From DATGZX01 sp035296965 (GTDB taxonomy: Bacteria; Planctomycetota; Planctomycetia; Gemmatales; Gemmataceae): 14,024 bases of DNA. Shown one piece after another: positions 7,678-14,024 of this stretch (within the stretch, counting starts at the first letter, position 1; every line of letters starts with the position of its first letter). A program made the position numbers and the translations under genes. The notes beneath the pieces were generated by a model. That model ran no database searches. It was given only the letters and a program-made list of their open reading frames with translations, and was not told where the DNA came from. Location: contig DATGZX010000268.1 of the NCBI GenBank assembly GCA_035296965.1, positions 1 to 14,024 of the forward strand. Direction: 5' to 3'.

Positions 7678-7716
7678 ATGAGCCGAGTTGCAGACGGTTA
7701 TTTGGTAAGTGCATAA

Positions 7717-9486
7717 ATGGTAATCGACCAACCACGCATCGAACTTCTTTGCCAGCTCGCGCTGCCCTTCTTCATGGGGATCGTGGTGGCGCTGCTGGGG
7801 CCGCGCCGGGGCGACCTGATCCGCTGGCTCAGCCTCGGGACGGCACTGGTAAGCCTGGTGCTTGCATGCACGTCGGCCGGGCGGCTCATGCACGTGGAAT
7901 GGGTGCGGAACCAGCAGGCTTCCCCTGCCGGGGCCGCTGCACTTGCCCAGACCGCGAACGCCGTGCCGACATTTCGACCCGAGTTCGTGCCTGGAGCGCC
8001 GACTGACGACCCGACAGACCCCAAGAGCCATACGACTACCTGGAAAATACTGCAGCTTGGACCCGGCGCGGTGCAGTTTTACATTGGACTCGACGGCATC
8101 AATGTCTGGCTGATCCTCCTGACGTCGGTGCTGTTCATGCCCTCAGTCCTGATTTCGTGGACGCATGTGGATACCAGGGTCAATGAGTTTTACGCCTGGC
8201 TCCTGATCTTGCAGAGCGCCATGTTCGGCGTGTTTCTGTCGTTCGACATTCTGCTCTTCTATGTCTTCTTCGAGCTGACGCTGGTGCCGCTCTTTTTCCT
8301 GATCGGCGTCTGGGGCGGGCCGGAGCGCCGCTATGCCGCCCGCAAGTTCCTCATCTATACGTTGGCGGGGAGCCTGATCACGTTCCTGGGCATCCTTGGC
8401 ATCGTGCTCGCGTGCTACGCCGACAACAGCTCCGAGCTGACCTTCTCGATACCCCGACTTGTCGAGATCGTGCACACGCGCCTGGCCTTGCAGGATGCCA
8501 ATGTGCACGCCTACTGGGGAAACGTGCAGTTCTGGGTCTTCCTTGCCCTGGTGGCAGGCTTTGCGGTGAAGGTGCCGCTGGTGCCCTTGCACACCTGGCT
8601 GCCGCTGGCCCACGTGGAAGCGCCGACGGCGGGCAGCGTCGATCTGGCCGGCATCCTCTTGAAAGTAGGGGCGTACGGATTCCTGCGCCTCTGCCTGCCG
8701 CTCGCTCCGGATGCGAGCCTGTCGATGGGCATGACACTTATCAGCATCCCGGCCGCGATCGGCATCATCTACGGGGCATTCTGCGCGCTCACGCAAGATG
8801 ACATCAAACGGCTCGTTGCCTACAGCAGCGTCAGCCATCTTGGCCTGGTCATGCTCGGCATGTTTGCTCTCAATCAGGTCGGGCTGAGCGGCAGTTTGCT
8901 GCAGATGATCAATCACGGGCTGAACACCGGGGCGCTCTTCTTGCTCGTCGGCATGCTTTACGAGCGCTATCACACGCGCAAGGTCAGCGATTACGGCGGC
9001 ATGGCCAGCAGACTGCCGATCCTGGCGTGCTTCATGATGTTCATCATCCTGGCGAGCGTCGGCTTGCCGGGGCTGAACGGCTTTGTCAGCGAAGTGCTGG
9101 TACTGATGGGCGTCCTGGAAGCGGAGTGGTCGCGAGGCGTGTTCCCGATCCTGGCGGCGATCACCGCGTCGACCATCATCCTGGGAGCCTGGTACCTTCT
9201 CACCCTCTTGCGCCGGACGTTCTTTGGGCCGCTCAAGGAGCCGCACGTCGAAGGGCATGTGCCGGTCACCGATTTGAACGGTCGCGAACTGGTTGCCCTG
9301 GCGCCGATCGTCGTGCTTTGCGTCGTGCTCGGCGTCTATCCGCAGCCGGTTCTGGATACGTCGCGGCCGGACCTTGACGTGATTGCGGAGATCGCCCATC
9401 GGGCACGCCTGCGTGCCGGGGCAAGCACCAAGGAACATGCTCAGCAGCCCGCTGCCCAGCAAGCGCAGAGGAAGGAAACGCCGTGA
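7717..9486 (+). CDS. nuoM: NADH-quinone oxidoreductase subunit M
   Basis: This is the middle antiporter-like proton-pumping subunit. Glu186 (FYVFFELTLVPLFFLIGVWG), Lys285 (GFAVKVPLVPLHTWLPLAHV) and Lys316 (GILLKVGAYGFLRL) match the conserved charged residues of the channel. The block LTQDDIKRLVAYSSVSHLG and the VGLPGLNGFVSE segment are also typical. At 589 residues it is longer than the usual 500 or so. A loop of about 55 residues (about 64-118) rich in alanine, proline and threonine lies between the first helix pair and the LDGINVWL helix, and a polar tail of about 35 residues rich in alanine and glutamine ends the protein. The ATG at 7717 has only a weak GGTAAG upstream (7704-7709). The stop overlaps the nuoN start. 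Confidence 0.96.
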   Translation: MVIDQPRIELLCQLALPFFMGIVVALLGPRRGDLIRWLSLGTALVSLVLACTSAGRLMHVEWVRNQQASPAGAAALAQTANAVPTFRPEFVPGAPTDDPTDPKSHTTTWKILQLGPGAVQFYIGLDGINVWLILLTSVLFMPSVLISWTHVDTRVNEFYAWLLILQSAMFGVFLSFDILLFYVFFELTLVPLFFLIGVWGGPERRYAARKFLIYTLAGSLITFLGILGIVLACYADNSSELTFSIPRLVEIVHTRLALQDANVHAYWGNVQFWVFLALVAGFAVKVPLVPLHTWLPLAHVEAPTAGSVDLAGILLKVGAYGFLRLCLPLAPDASLSMGMTLISIPAAIGIIYGAFCALTQDDIKRLVAYSSVSHLGLVMLGMFALNQVGLSGSLLQMINHGLNTGALFLLVGMLYERYHTRKVSDYGGMASRLPILACFMMFIILASVGLPGLNGFVSEVLVLMGVLEAEWSRGVFPILAAITASTIILGAWYLLTLLRRTFFGPLKEPHVEGHVPVTDLNGRELVALAPIVVLCVVLGVYPQPVLDTSRPDLDVIAEIAHRARLRAGASTKEHAQQPAAQQAQRKETP

Positions 9487-11069
9487 ATTCGCCGGAGATT
9501 GTGAGCGCGCTGGTAAATGTCTTCTCTCTCATGATCCCCGAGATCGTGCTTGGCGGGGCTGCGTGCATCCTCTTCCTTGGCGCAACATTTCGCGCGGACC
9601 GCCAGCTCTGGGCATCGGTAGCGCTCGTCGCCCTGGCCGGAGCCGGCCTCGCATTGTGGTTGAGTCCCCAGGAAGCGCCCAGCCGAGCAGCAATTTATGC
9701 GGGTGCCCTTGTCAATGATTCGCTGGCCATTTTTATCAAAGTCCTTGCCCTGTTGGGCGGAGCTCTCCTGGTTTTATTGAGCTGGAAGGATGTCCCCGAA
9801 AGGACGGCGGCCGAGTACTACGCCTGCCTGCTGATCATCATTGCCGGCCTGGGCCTGGTGGGGGCGGCGAACGAGCTGGTTACGCTGTTCCTGTCGCTGG
9901 AGCTGATCAGCATCCCGACCTACGTGCTCTTGTACTTGCCGCGGCAAGACAATGCTTCGCAGGAAGCGGCGCTCAAGTATTTCTTGCTCAGCATCTTCTC
10001 CTCCGCTCTGCTGCTCTTCGGCTTCAGTTATCTCTACGGTTTGGGTGGGACGACCAACCTGCCGGCGCTCATGGAAACGCTGAGCCAGGCCGGCCGGGAC
10101 GGCTTACCCGGCATCACGCAGGTGGCCCTGGTGATGATCGTTGCCGGGCTCGCCTTCAAGATCACTGCCGTCCCGTTCCATTTCTATGCTCCGGACGTTT
10201 ACCAGGGGACCTCGACGGCGGCGGCGGCACTGCTTGCCTTTGTCCCGAAAGTGGCAGGCTTTGTCGCGCTGATCCGCGTGCTTGGCTATGTCTGGGCCGG
10301 GCATGCTGGCAGCGGCCTGGCCTTCGGCATCCAGGGGCCCATGCTTCTTTACATCCTGGCCGCGGTAAGCATGACCCTGGGAAACATCCTCGCGCTGCTT
10401 CAGGACAACGTGAAACGAATTTTGGCGTACTCCGGCGTGGCCAATGCGGGCTACATGCTGATCGGGCTGGCGGTCGCGCCCGACCTGCGCGGCGACGGCA
10501 TGCCGGGTGGTGTCGATGCCGTCCTGTTTTATCTTGTCGCTTACGGGGCGATGACCACTGGCGCATTCGCGGTGCTGGCGTACTTGCAAAATCCGGGTCA
10601 GACGGTGGAGACGGTCGACGATCTCGCGGGACTGAGCCGCAACCAGCCCGGCCTGGCGGCCTTGATGGCCTGGTTCCTATTCAGCCTCATCGGCATCCCG
10701 CTGACGGCTGGCTTTGCAGGCAAACTGCTCCTCTTCTACGGCGCCCTGGCTGCGACGCCGCCTCTCGAGCATCCCTGGCTCTTTCGCATCCTGGCGACCG
10801 TCGGCGTGCTCAACGCTGCGGTGGCGGCGTGGTATTACCTGCGGATCATCGCGGTCATGTATCTGCGCGATCCCATCCGACCGCTGGCAAGGCCGCGCTC
10901 GTGGCCAGGGCTGGCCTGCGTGTGGTTTTGTGCGCTGGTGACGCTCGCGTTCGGCGTGGTCCCCAACCCGCTCGCGCAGTTCACGCTCAAGGCCACGTCT
11001 GCGAAGGCACCGGCCAGCCTAACTACTCCAGGTGCCGATGCTGGTAAAGTACCAGGGAAGCGCGTTTAA
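9483..11069 (+). CDS. nuoN: NADH-quinone oxidoreductase subunit N
   Basis: This is the third antiporter-like proton-pumping subunit, lying next to NuoK in the membrane arm. Glu140 (LFLSLELISIPTYVLL), Lys226 (AGLAFKITAVPFHFYAPDVY) and Lys256 (AFVPKVAGF) match the essential charged residues. The segments LKYFLLSIFSSALLLFG and LQDNVKRILAYSGVANAGY are typical of NuoN. Its 528 residues are slightly above the usual 480-500, mainly through a polar C-terminal tail. The start is GTG at 9483, overlapping the nuoM stop as GTGA, with AAGGA at 9472-9476 six bases away. It is the last nuo gene; the stop codon lies inside a 13-base palindrome (CGCGTTTAACGCG, 11061-11073). Confidence 0.96.
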   Translation: MNSPEIVSALVNVFSLMIPEIVLGGAACILFLGATFRADRQLWASVALVALAGAGLALWLSPQEAPSRAAIYAGALVNDSLAIFIKVLALLGGALLVLLSWKDVPERTAAEYYACLLIIIAGLGLVGAANELVTLFLSLELISIPTYVLLYLPRQDNASQEAALKYFLLSIFSSALLLFGFSYLYGLGGTTNLPALMETLSQAGRDGLPGITQVALVMIVAGLAFKITAVPFHFYAPDVYQGTSTAAAALLAFVPKVAGFVALIRVLGYVWAGHAGSGLAFGIQGPMLLYILAAVSMTLGNILALLQDNVKRILAYSGVANAGYMLIGLAVAPDLRGDGMPGGVDAVLFYLVAYGAMTTGAFAVLAYLQNPGQTVETVDDLAGLSRNQPGLAALMAWFLFSLIGIPLTAGFAGKLLLFYGALAATPPLEHPWLFRILATVGVLNAAVAAWYYLRIIAVMYLRDPIRPLARPRSWPGLACVWFCALVTLAFGVVPNPLAQFTLKATSAKAPASLTTPGADAGKVPGKRV

Positions 11070-11104
11070 CGCGGTGCTGTGAGGCAGGGGACTGGAAATA
11101 ACCT

Positions 11105-11163
11105 GTAGCCGCATTCGCCAGAATGCGGGAACCTATCACCCGCATTCTGGCGAATGCGGCTAC
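11105..11163. repeat. Perfect 25-bp inverted repeat with nested hairpins after nuoN
   Basis: The arms 11105-11129 and 11139-11163 are exact complements (starting GTAGCCGCATTCGCCAGAAT) around a nine-base spacer. Each arm also holds its own hairpin, CCGCATTC-GCCA-GAATGCGG. The sequence can therefore fold either as one long stem or as two small ones. There is no T-run downstream, so it is not a classical terminator, although it could block 3' exonucleases at the nuo transcript end. It looks like a dispersed palindromic repeat. Confidence 0.85.
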
Positions 11164-11202
11164 GGGGAGCTTTCCTTCCGTCGGCCGCCTGAATGCTCAA
11201 TT

Positions 11203-12201
11203 ATGTTAGGCCATGAGCTGGAATTAGCCGCCCGTCAGGTCCTCGATCAATTCCGTTTCGTTTCTCCGGCAGATAGCGTCAGGCCGCTTGGCAATCTAGG
11301 CGGTTTCAGCGGTGCCGCGCTTTGGCGTGTCGAAGGTGGCACGGGCCCATTGTGTCTGCGGGCGTGGCCGCCACGCGAGAACTCCGCCGAGCATCTCGCC
11401 TGGATCCATCACTGGATGCAGCGCGCCCGCGCTTCGGGATTACAGTTTGTCCCCGCGGCCTTCGCCACGGTCCGGCACGCTACCGTTGTCGAACACGCCG
11501 GTCGGCTCTGGGACCTGACGGCGTGGATGCCGGGTCGAGCCGACTTTCACGAGCGGCCTACGCCAGAGCGGCTGCAGGCGGCATCCACAGCTCTTGCACT
11601 TCTGCACGTTGCCTGGGCGAAGGAGGCTTCCCAGACTGGTCGCTGCCCCGCGCTGGCCCGGAGACAAGAGCTTGTGCATGTCTGGTCGACAGTCGCGCAG
11701 GCGACATCAGGCCTGCTGCAGCAGTCCGCCGATCCCGCATGGCCATGGGCCCAGCGCGCGCGCTCGTTGCTGCTTGGCCGGGTCGACTGGGTGACGCGGG
11801 CGTTGGCTCCCTGGACGGACCGGCATTTCACACTGCATCCTTGCCTTTGCGACATCTGGCACGATCACGTTTTGTTCGAAGGGGACACGGTTTCCGGTCT
11901 GATCGACTACGGCGGCCTCAAGATCGATCATCCGGCCGTCGATCTCGCGCGCATGCTCGGCAGCCTGATCGAGGATGATGAGCATCTCTGGGAAATCGGG
12001 CTGGATGCTTATAGCCGCGTTCAACCGCTGGCTACGGAAGAGCGTGGATTCATCAGAATGCTGGACCAGACGGGAACGGTGCTGGGCATGGTAACTTGGT
12101 TGAAATGGCTCTACTGCGAGGGCCGGGCTTTTGAGAATCGCCAGGCAGCTGCAGATCGCCTGGCCAAACTGGTGGAGCGGGTCGAGGGCTGGAGGAAATG
12201 A
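11203..12201 (+). CDS. Aminoglycoside/choline kinase-like phosphotransferase
   Basis: The 332-residue protein fits the APH/choline-kinase fold. GGFSGAALWRV at about 33-43 is the nucleotide-binding loop. LWDLTAWMPG at about 102-111 is the hinge region. CDIWHDHVLF at about 216-225 is the catalytic loop with Asp217, and LIDYGG at about 233-238 holds the metal-binding Asp235. In the catalytic loop the usual metal-binding Asn (as in HGDLHPGN) is replaced by His222. The substrate cannot be told from sequence; a small-molecule or sugar kinase is as likely as antibiotic resistance. The ATG at 11203 lacks a clear ribosome site and no promoter is evident, so read-through from nuo is possible. It converges on rpsI, and its stop codon abuts the terminator hairpin. 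Confidence 0.85.
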   Translation: MLGHELELAARQVLDQFRFVSPADSVRPLGNLGGFSGAALWRVEGGTGPLCLRAWPPRENSAEHLAWIHHWMQRARASGLQFVPAAFATVRHATVVEHAGRLWDLTAWMPGRADFHERPTPERLQAASTALALLHVAWAKEASQTGRCPALARRQELVHVWSTVAQATSGLLQQSADPAWPWAQRARSLLLGRVDWVTRALAPWTDRHFTLHPCLCDIWHDHVLFEGDTVSGLIDYGGLKIDHPAVDLARMLGSLIEDDEHLWEIGLDAYSRVQPLATEERGFIRMLDQTGTVLGMVTWLKWLYCEGRAFENRQAAADRLAKLVERVEGWRK

Positions 12202-12203
12202 AA

Positions 12204-12234
12204 AGTCCGCAGTCCTGGAGCAGGACTGCGGACT
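12204..12234 (-). terminator. Intrinsic terminator of rplM-rpsI
   Basis: A perfect 14-bp stem (AGTCCGCAGTCCTG and its complement) closes on a three-base loop. Read on the minus strand it lies just after the rpsI stop and is followed by TTTTCATTT, a short T-tract. It begins three bases after the phosphotransferase stop, so it may also trim or stop + strand transcripts, though no T-tract follows on that side. Confidence 0.85.
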
Positions 12235-12241
12235 GGAAAAT

Positions 12242-12688
12242 CTAGCGCTTGGAGAACTGGAAGCTCTTGCGGGCACCCTTGCGGCCGTACTTCTTGCGTT
12301 CTTTCATGCGGCCGTCGCGGGTAAGGAAGCCGGAGTCGCGCAGCTTCTTGGCCATGCTGTTGACGCCCTCGGCATCGCTAGCGCCCTCGGTGGGCAGGCC
12401 GAACATCGACTTGAGGGCACGGGCTACACCCTGGTTGATGGCACCGCCCTGGCCGGTGAAGCCGCCGCCTTCAACGGTGATGAAGACGTCCAGGCGCGTG
12501 CGCATCTCGGTCAATTCCAGCGGCCCCGTCGCAGCGGCGCGGTCCTTGTCCTCGGTGAAGTATTCGTTCACGTCGCGGCCATTGATAAGCAGCTTGCCAC
12601 TGCCTTCCGTCATGCGCACCCGGGCCACGGCCGTCTTGCGCCGGCCGGTGCCAAGGTAGAATTTCTTCTTCGCTTTCGCTTCTGCCAC
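12242..12688 (-). CDS. rpsI: 30S ribosomal protein S9 (uS9)
   Basis: This protein binds 16S rRNA in the head of the small subunit, and its C-terminal tail reaches the P-site tRNA. The product has the YLGTGRRKTAVARVR start, the GGGFTGQGGAINQGVARAL signature and the basic end KYGRKGARKSFQFSKR, whose final arginine is universally conserved. I place the start at GTG 12688 (148 residues) because GGAG lies at 12696-12699 with seven bases between. A GTG at 12706, overlapping the rplM stop, would add six residues but has no ribosome site. It is the second gene of the rplM-rpsI operon. Confidence 0.97.
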   Translation of the reverse strand: MAEAKAKKKFYLGTGRRKTAVARVRMTEGSGKLLINGRDVNEYFTEDKDRAAATGPLELTEMRTRLDVFITVEGGGFTGQGGAINQGVARALKSMFGLPTEGASDAEGVNSMAKKLRDSGFLTRDGRMKERKKYGRKGARKSFQFSKR

Positions 12689-12702
12689 GGTCGATCTCCG
12701 GG

Positions 12703-13137
12703 TCACGTTTTCGGTTTGAGTTCCAGCGGTTGCTGGGCCTGGTGCGGATGGCTTGGCCCGGCATAAATCTTCAACTTGGTCATCTGCTGGCGGCCCAGGC
12801 GATTCCGCGGCACCATGCGCTTCACCGCTTCAATGAGGATACGCTCGGGTCGCTTCGCGAAAAGATCGCGAGCGCTGATCACGTGCAGGCCGCCGGGATA
12901 ATGGCTGTACGAGGCGTAGGTCTTCGAGTCCCACTTGTTGCCGGTGAAGCGAACCTTGTCCGCATTGATGACGATGACGAACTCGCCGGTATCCACGTGC
13001 GGCGTATATTCGGGGCGATGTTTGCCCCGCAGAATCGTCGCGATCTGCACCGCCAGCCGGCCCACCACCTGGTCGGTCGCGTCGATCAAGTGCCAGCGTT
13101 GCGGCACCTGATCCTTCTTGGCCATAAACGTTGCCAT
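12703..13137 (-). CDS. rplM: 50S ribosomal protein L13 (uL13)
   Basis: This is an early-assembling large-subunit protein that binds 23S rRNA. The 144-residue product matches the family in length and motifs: RWHLIDATDQVVGRLA near the start, YTPHVDTGEFVIVINADKV, then VKRMVPRNRLGRQQMTKLKI. The ATG at 13137 is preceded by AGGTGG (13146-13151) with eight bases between, and gives the familiar MxTFxAK beginning. A GTG at 13149 (four more residues) and an ATG at 13125 are less likely. It is transcribed with rpsI, 14 bases downstream. Confidence 0.97.
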   Translation of the reverse strand: MATFMAKKDQVPQRWHLIDATDQVVGRLAVQIATILRGKHRPEYTPHVDTGEFVIVINADKVRFTGNKWDSKTYASYSHYPGGLHVISARDLFAKRPERILIEAVKRMVPRNRLGRQQMTKLKIYAGPSHPHQAQQPLELKPKT

Positions 13138-13179
13138 TGCCGTTTCCACCTGTCCAAGCTCAGAATCAGCGAAACTGTC

Positions 13180-13207
13180 ATGATAAGTTCCCGACCCGCA
13201 CCGTCAA
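13180..13207 (-). promoter_or_regulatory. Sigma-70-type promoter of rplM-rpsI
   Basis: On the minus strand, TTGACG (13202-13207, five of six matches to the -35 consensus) and TATCAT (13180-13185, five of six to the -10) are 16 bases apart. Transcription would begin near 13173, giving a leader of about 36 bases before the rplM ATG. This is the expected place for a ribosomal protein promoter. Confidence 0.7.
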
Positions 13208-13631
13208 GGCCAGCTCGGCCCTTCGGGCATTTTGAGCATATTAAACGGAAAAGAAAGCTGCCCGCGCAAACAAGCCCATCGCGGAAACCGCGTAAATTAC
13301 GTGGTTTTGAATTTTGAGACTATTTTGGGACTCAAACAGGGGGGTGCCGGTTTTGGCATTTTTGATGTACTGACGTACAGAAACGAGCCAGACAATCAGC
13401 TATAAAATGAATGTCAATAGACCTAATGTGACTTCCTGCCTTCACCTTCGAGCCCAATTCAAGCACATCGAGGCGGCAGGCGAGCGGTCAAAAGCCAGGC
13501 CCGGTATCTCGCCGCGTCCTTTTCTATTGAAGGCAAAACCGATCTCTCGGTAACCATTTTCGGAACGGGTATACTGGAGTAACCCAGGGAAGGTGAAGTT
13601 TCAGCATTTTTGTGGTAGCCGAGGTGTTACG
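13208..13631. other. Divergent intergenic region with two small palindromes
   Basis: This stretch of over 400 bases between the rplM promoter and the small zinc-ribbon gene is visibly richer in A and T than its surroundings. I see no convincing gene in it. It holds AAACCGCGTAA-A-TTACGTGGTTT (13285-13307, one mismatch) and TGTAC-TGAC-GTACA (13366-13379). Either could be a protein-binding site, but nothing ties them to a regulator. A TATACT at 13570-13575 could be a -10 box for the downstream gene, but no matching -35 is seen. Confidence 0.5.
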
Positions 13632-13841
13632 GTGGACGTCGTAGGGCCGCTATTGATCCTCGCCATTCCGACGATGCTTTTGGCTGCCTATTTCTGGTTC
13701 CGTTTTGGACCGGAGAGATGCCCGCAATGTCACCGGTGGACTTTCGGCTACGCAGGGGTGCCTATTGGCATTCGCTGGATGCATTTCCACTGCCGAAAGT
13801 GCGACACCCGATTTAGCGGCCATCCTCGGCTGCCACTCTGA
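13632..13841 (+). CDS. Small membrane-anchored zinc-ribbon protein
   Basis: I do not recognise the family. From GTG 13632 the product is 69 residues: an N-terminal hydrophobic helix (about 4-23, GPLLILAIPTMLLAAYFWF), then two CxxC pairs (CPQC and CRKC) about 20 residues apart. The arrangement suggests a zinc ribbon facing the side opposite the N-terminus. GAGG at 13621-13624 lies seven bases before this GTG. An upstream in-frame GTG at 13593 would add 13 residues, but its nearest purine-rich stretch is too close or too far. The gene stands alone, divergent from rplM. Function is unknown. Confidence 0.55.
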   Translation: MDVVGPLLILAIPTMLLAAYFWFRFGPERCPQCHRWTFGYAGVPIGIRWMHFHCRKCDTRFSGHPRLPL

Positions 13842-13867
13842 ATCATGCTGCCCGTTTATATTGATCT

Positions 13868-13882
13868 ACTAGCCCGAAGCGT
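13868..13882. repeat. Single copy of the ACTAGCCCGAAGCGT repeat end
   Basis: This 15-mer is identical to the left end of the repeat block at 7579-7593. The tandem 26-bp units and the opposite inverted end are absent here, so it is a solo or decayed copy. It lies 23 bases past the stop of the partial minus-strand gene at the window end. Confidence 0.75.
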
Positions 13883-13905
13883 GAGTTTTGAAGTTGCGCT
13901 TTTCT

Positions 13906-14024
13906 TCACGCTGCGACCTCCTTGGGAAGAGCGCGCTTAAGGAGCCGGCGCAGACGGTTGAGTCCGGTTGGCGTTTCCAAGCGGTTGGCGATTTCCTCGA
14001 GGTCGGCCTGTTCAGCGGCCTCCC
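13906..14024 (-). CDS. 3' end of an unrecognised minus-strand gene
   Basis: The minus-strand frame is open from the window edge to a TGA at 13906-13908 and gives 38 C-terminal residues, including LEEIANRLETPTGLNRLRRL and ending in KRALPKEVAA. The segment is rich in leucine, arginine and glutamate and looks helical. Codon use is GC-biased at third positions, like the neighbours. I do not recognise the family, and too little is visible to name it. Confidence 0.5.
   Translation of the reverse strand, partial: EAAEQADLEEIANRLETPTGLNRLRRLLKRALPKEVAA

Noticed and set aside
11203..12201. Antibiotic-resistance gene
   Set aside because: It belongs to the broad APH/choline kinase fold, but no resistance-specific motif, mobile context or close family resemblance is visible.
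12131..13317. Long + strand open frames opposite rpsI and rplM
   Set aside because: They are antisense shadows of two strongly conserved ribosomal protein genes.
13412..13417. Perfect minus-strand TTGACA upstream of rplM
   Set aside because: No acceptable -10 box lies 16-18 bases downstream, and a better spaced pair is found at 13180-13207.
13877..13912. Terminator of the partial gene at the window end
   Set aside because: AGCGTGA and TCACGCT can pair over seven bases, but the stem overlaps the stop codon and no T-run follows on the minus strand.

Overview
The window is a GC-rich bacterial chromosomal segment dominated by the second half of a respiratory complex I (NADH:quinone oxidoreductase) operon on the + strand, in the canonical order nuoG (5'-truncated by the window edge)-nuoH-nuoI-nuoJ-nuoK-nuoL-nuoM-nuoN. 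The gene families, the GC-rich coding style, the many unrelated palindromic repeat families between genes and the form of the phosphotransferase catalytic loop suggest a member of the Planctomycetota. This is an inference from recalled patterns, not proven by a marker in the window.

Layout: 1-1653 nuoG (3' part); 1736-2926 nuoH; 2938-3300 a tandem repeat array with inverted ends; 3329-3883 nuoI; 3903-4017 a long GC-rich inverted repeat; 4089-7535 nuoJ, nuoK and nuoL, coupled by overlapping stop/start codons; 7579-7677 a 26-bp triplet repeat with inverted ends; 7717-11069 nuoM and nuoN, again overlapping; 11105-11163 a perfect nested palindrome; 11203-12201 an aminoglycoside/choline-kinase-like phosphotransferase; 12204-12234 a terminator hairpin; 12242-13137 the ribosomal protein pair rplM-rpsI on the minus strand with a recognisable promoter at 13180-13207; 13632-13841 a small membrane-anchored zinc-ribbon protein; 13906-14024 the 3' end of an unrecognised minus-strand gene.

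How the genes work together: NuoG and NuoI carry iron-sulfur clusters of the electron-transfer arm. NuoH forms the quinone-site/membrane junction. NuoJ, K, L, M and N form the proton-pumping membrane arm. The key ionisable residues of NuoK, L, M and N are present, so the complex looks functional. NuoJ, NuoK and NuoM carry unusual extra segments. RplM (L13) and RpsI (S9) are an ordinary ribosomal operon convergent with the phosphotransferase.

I found no defence system, CRISPR array, tRNA, rRNA or identifiable transposase. The most unusual features are the enlarged NuoJ and the fact that every non-overlapping junction of the nuo operon holds a different palindromic repeat family.
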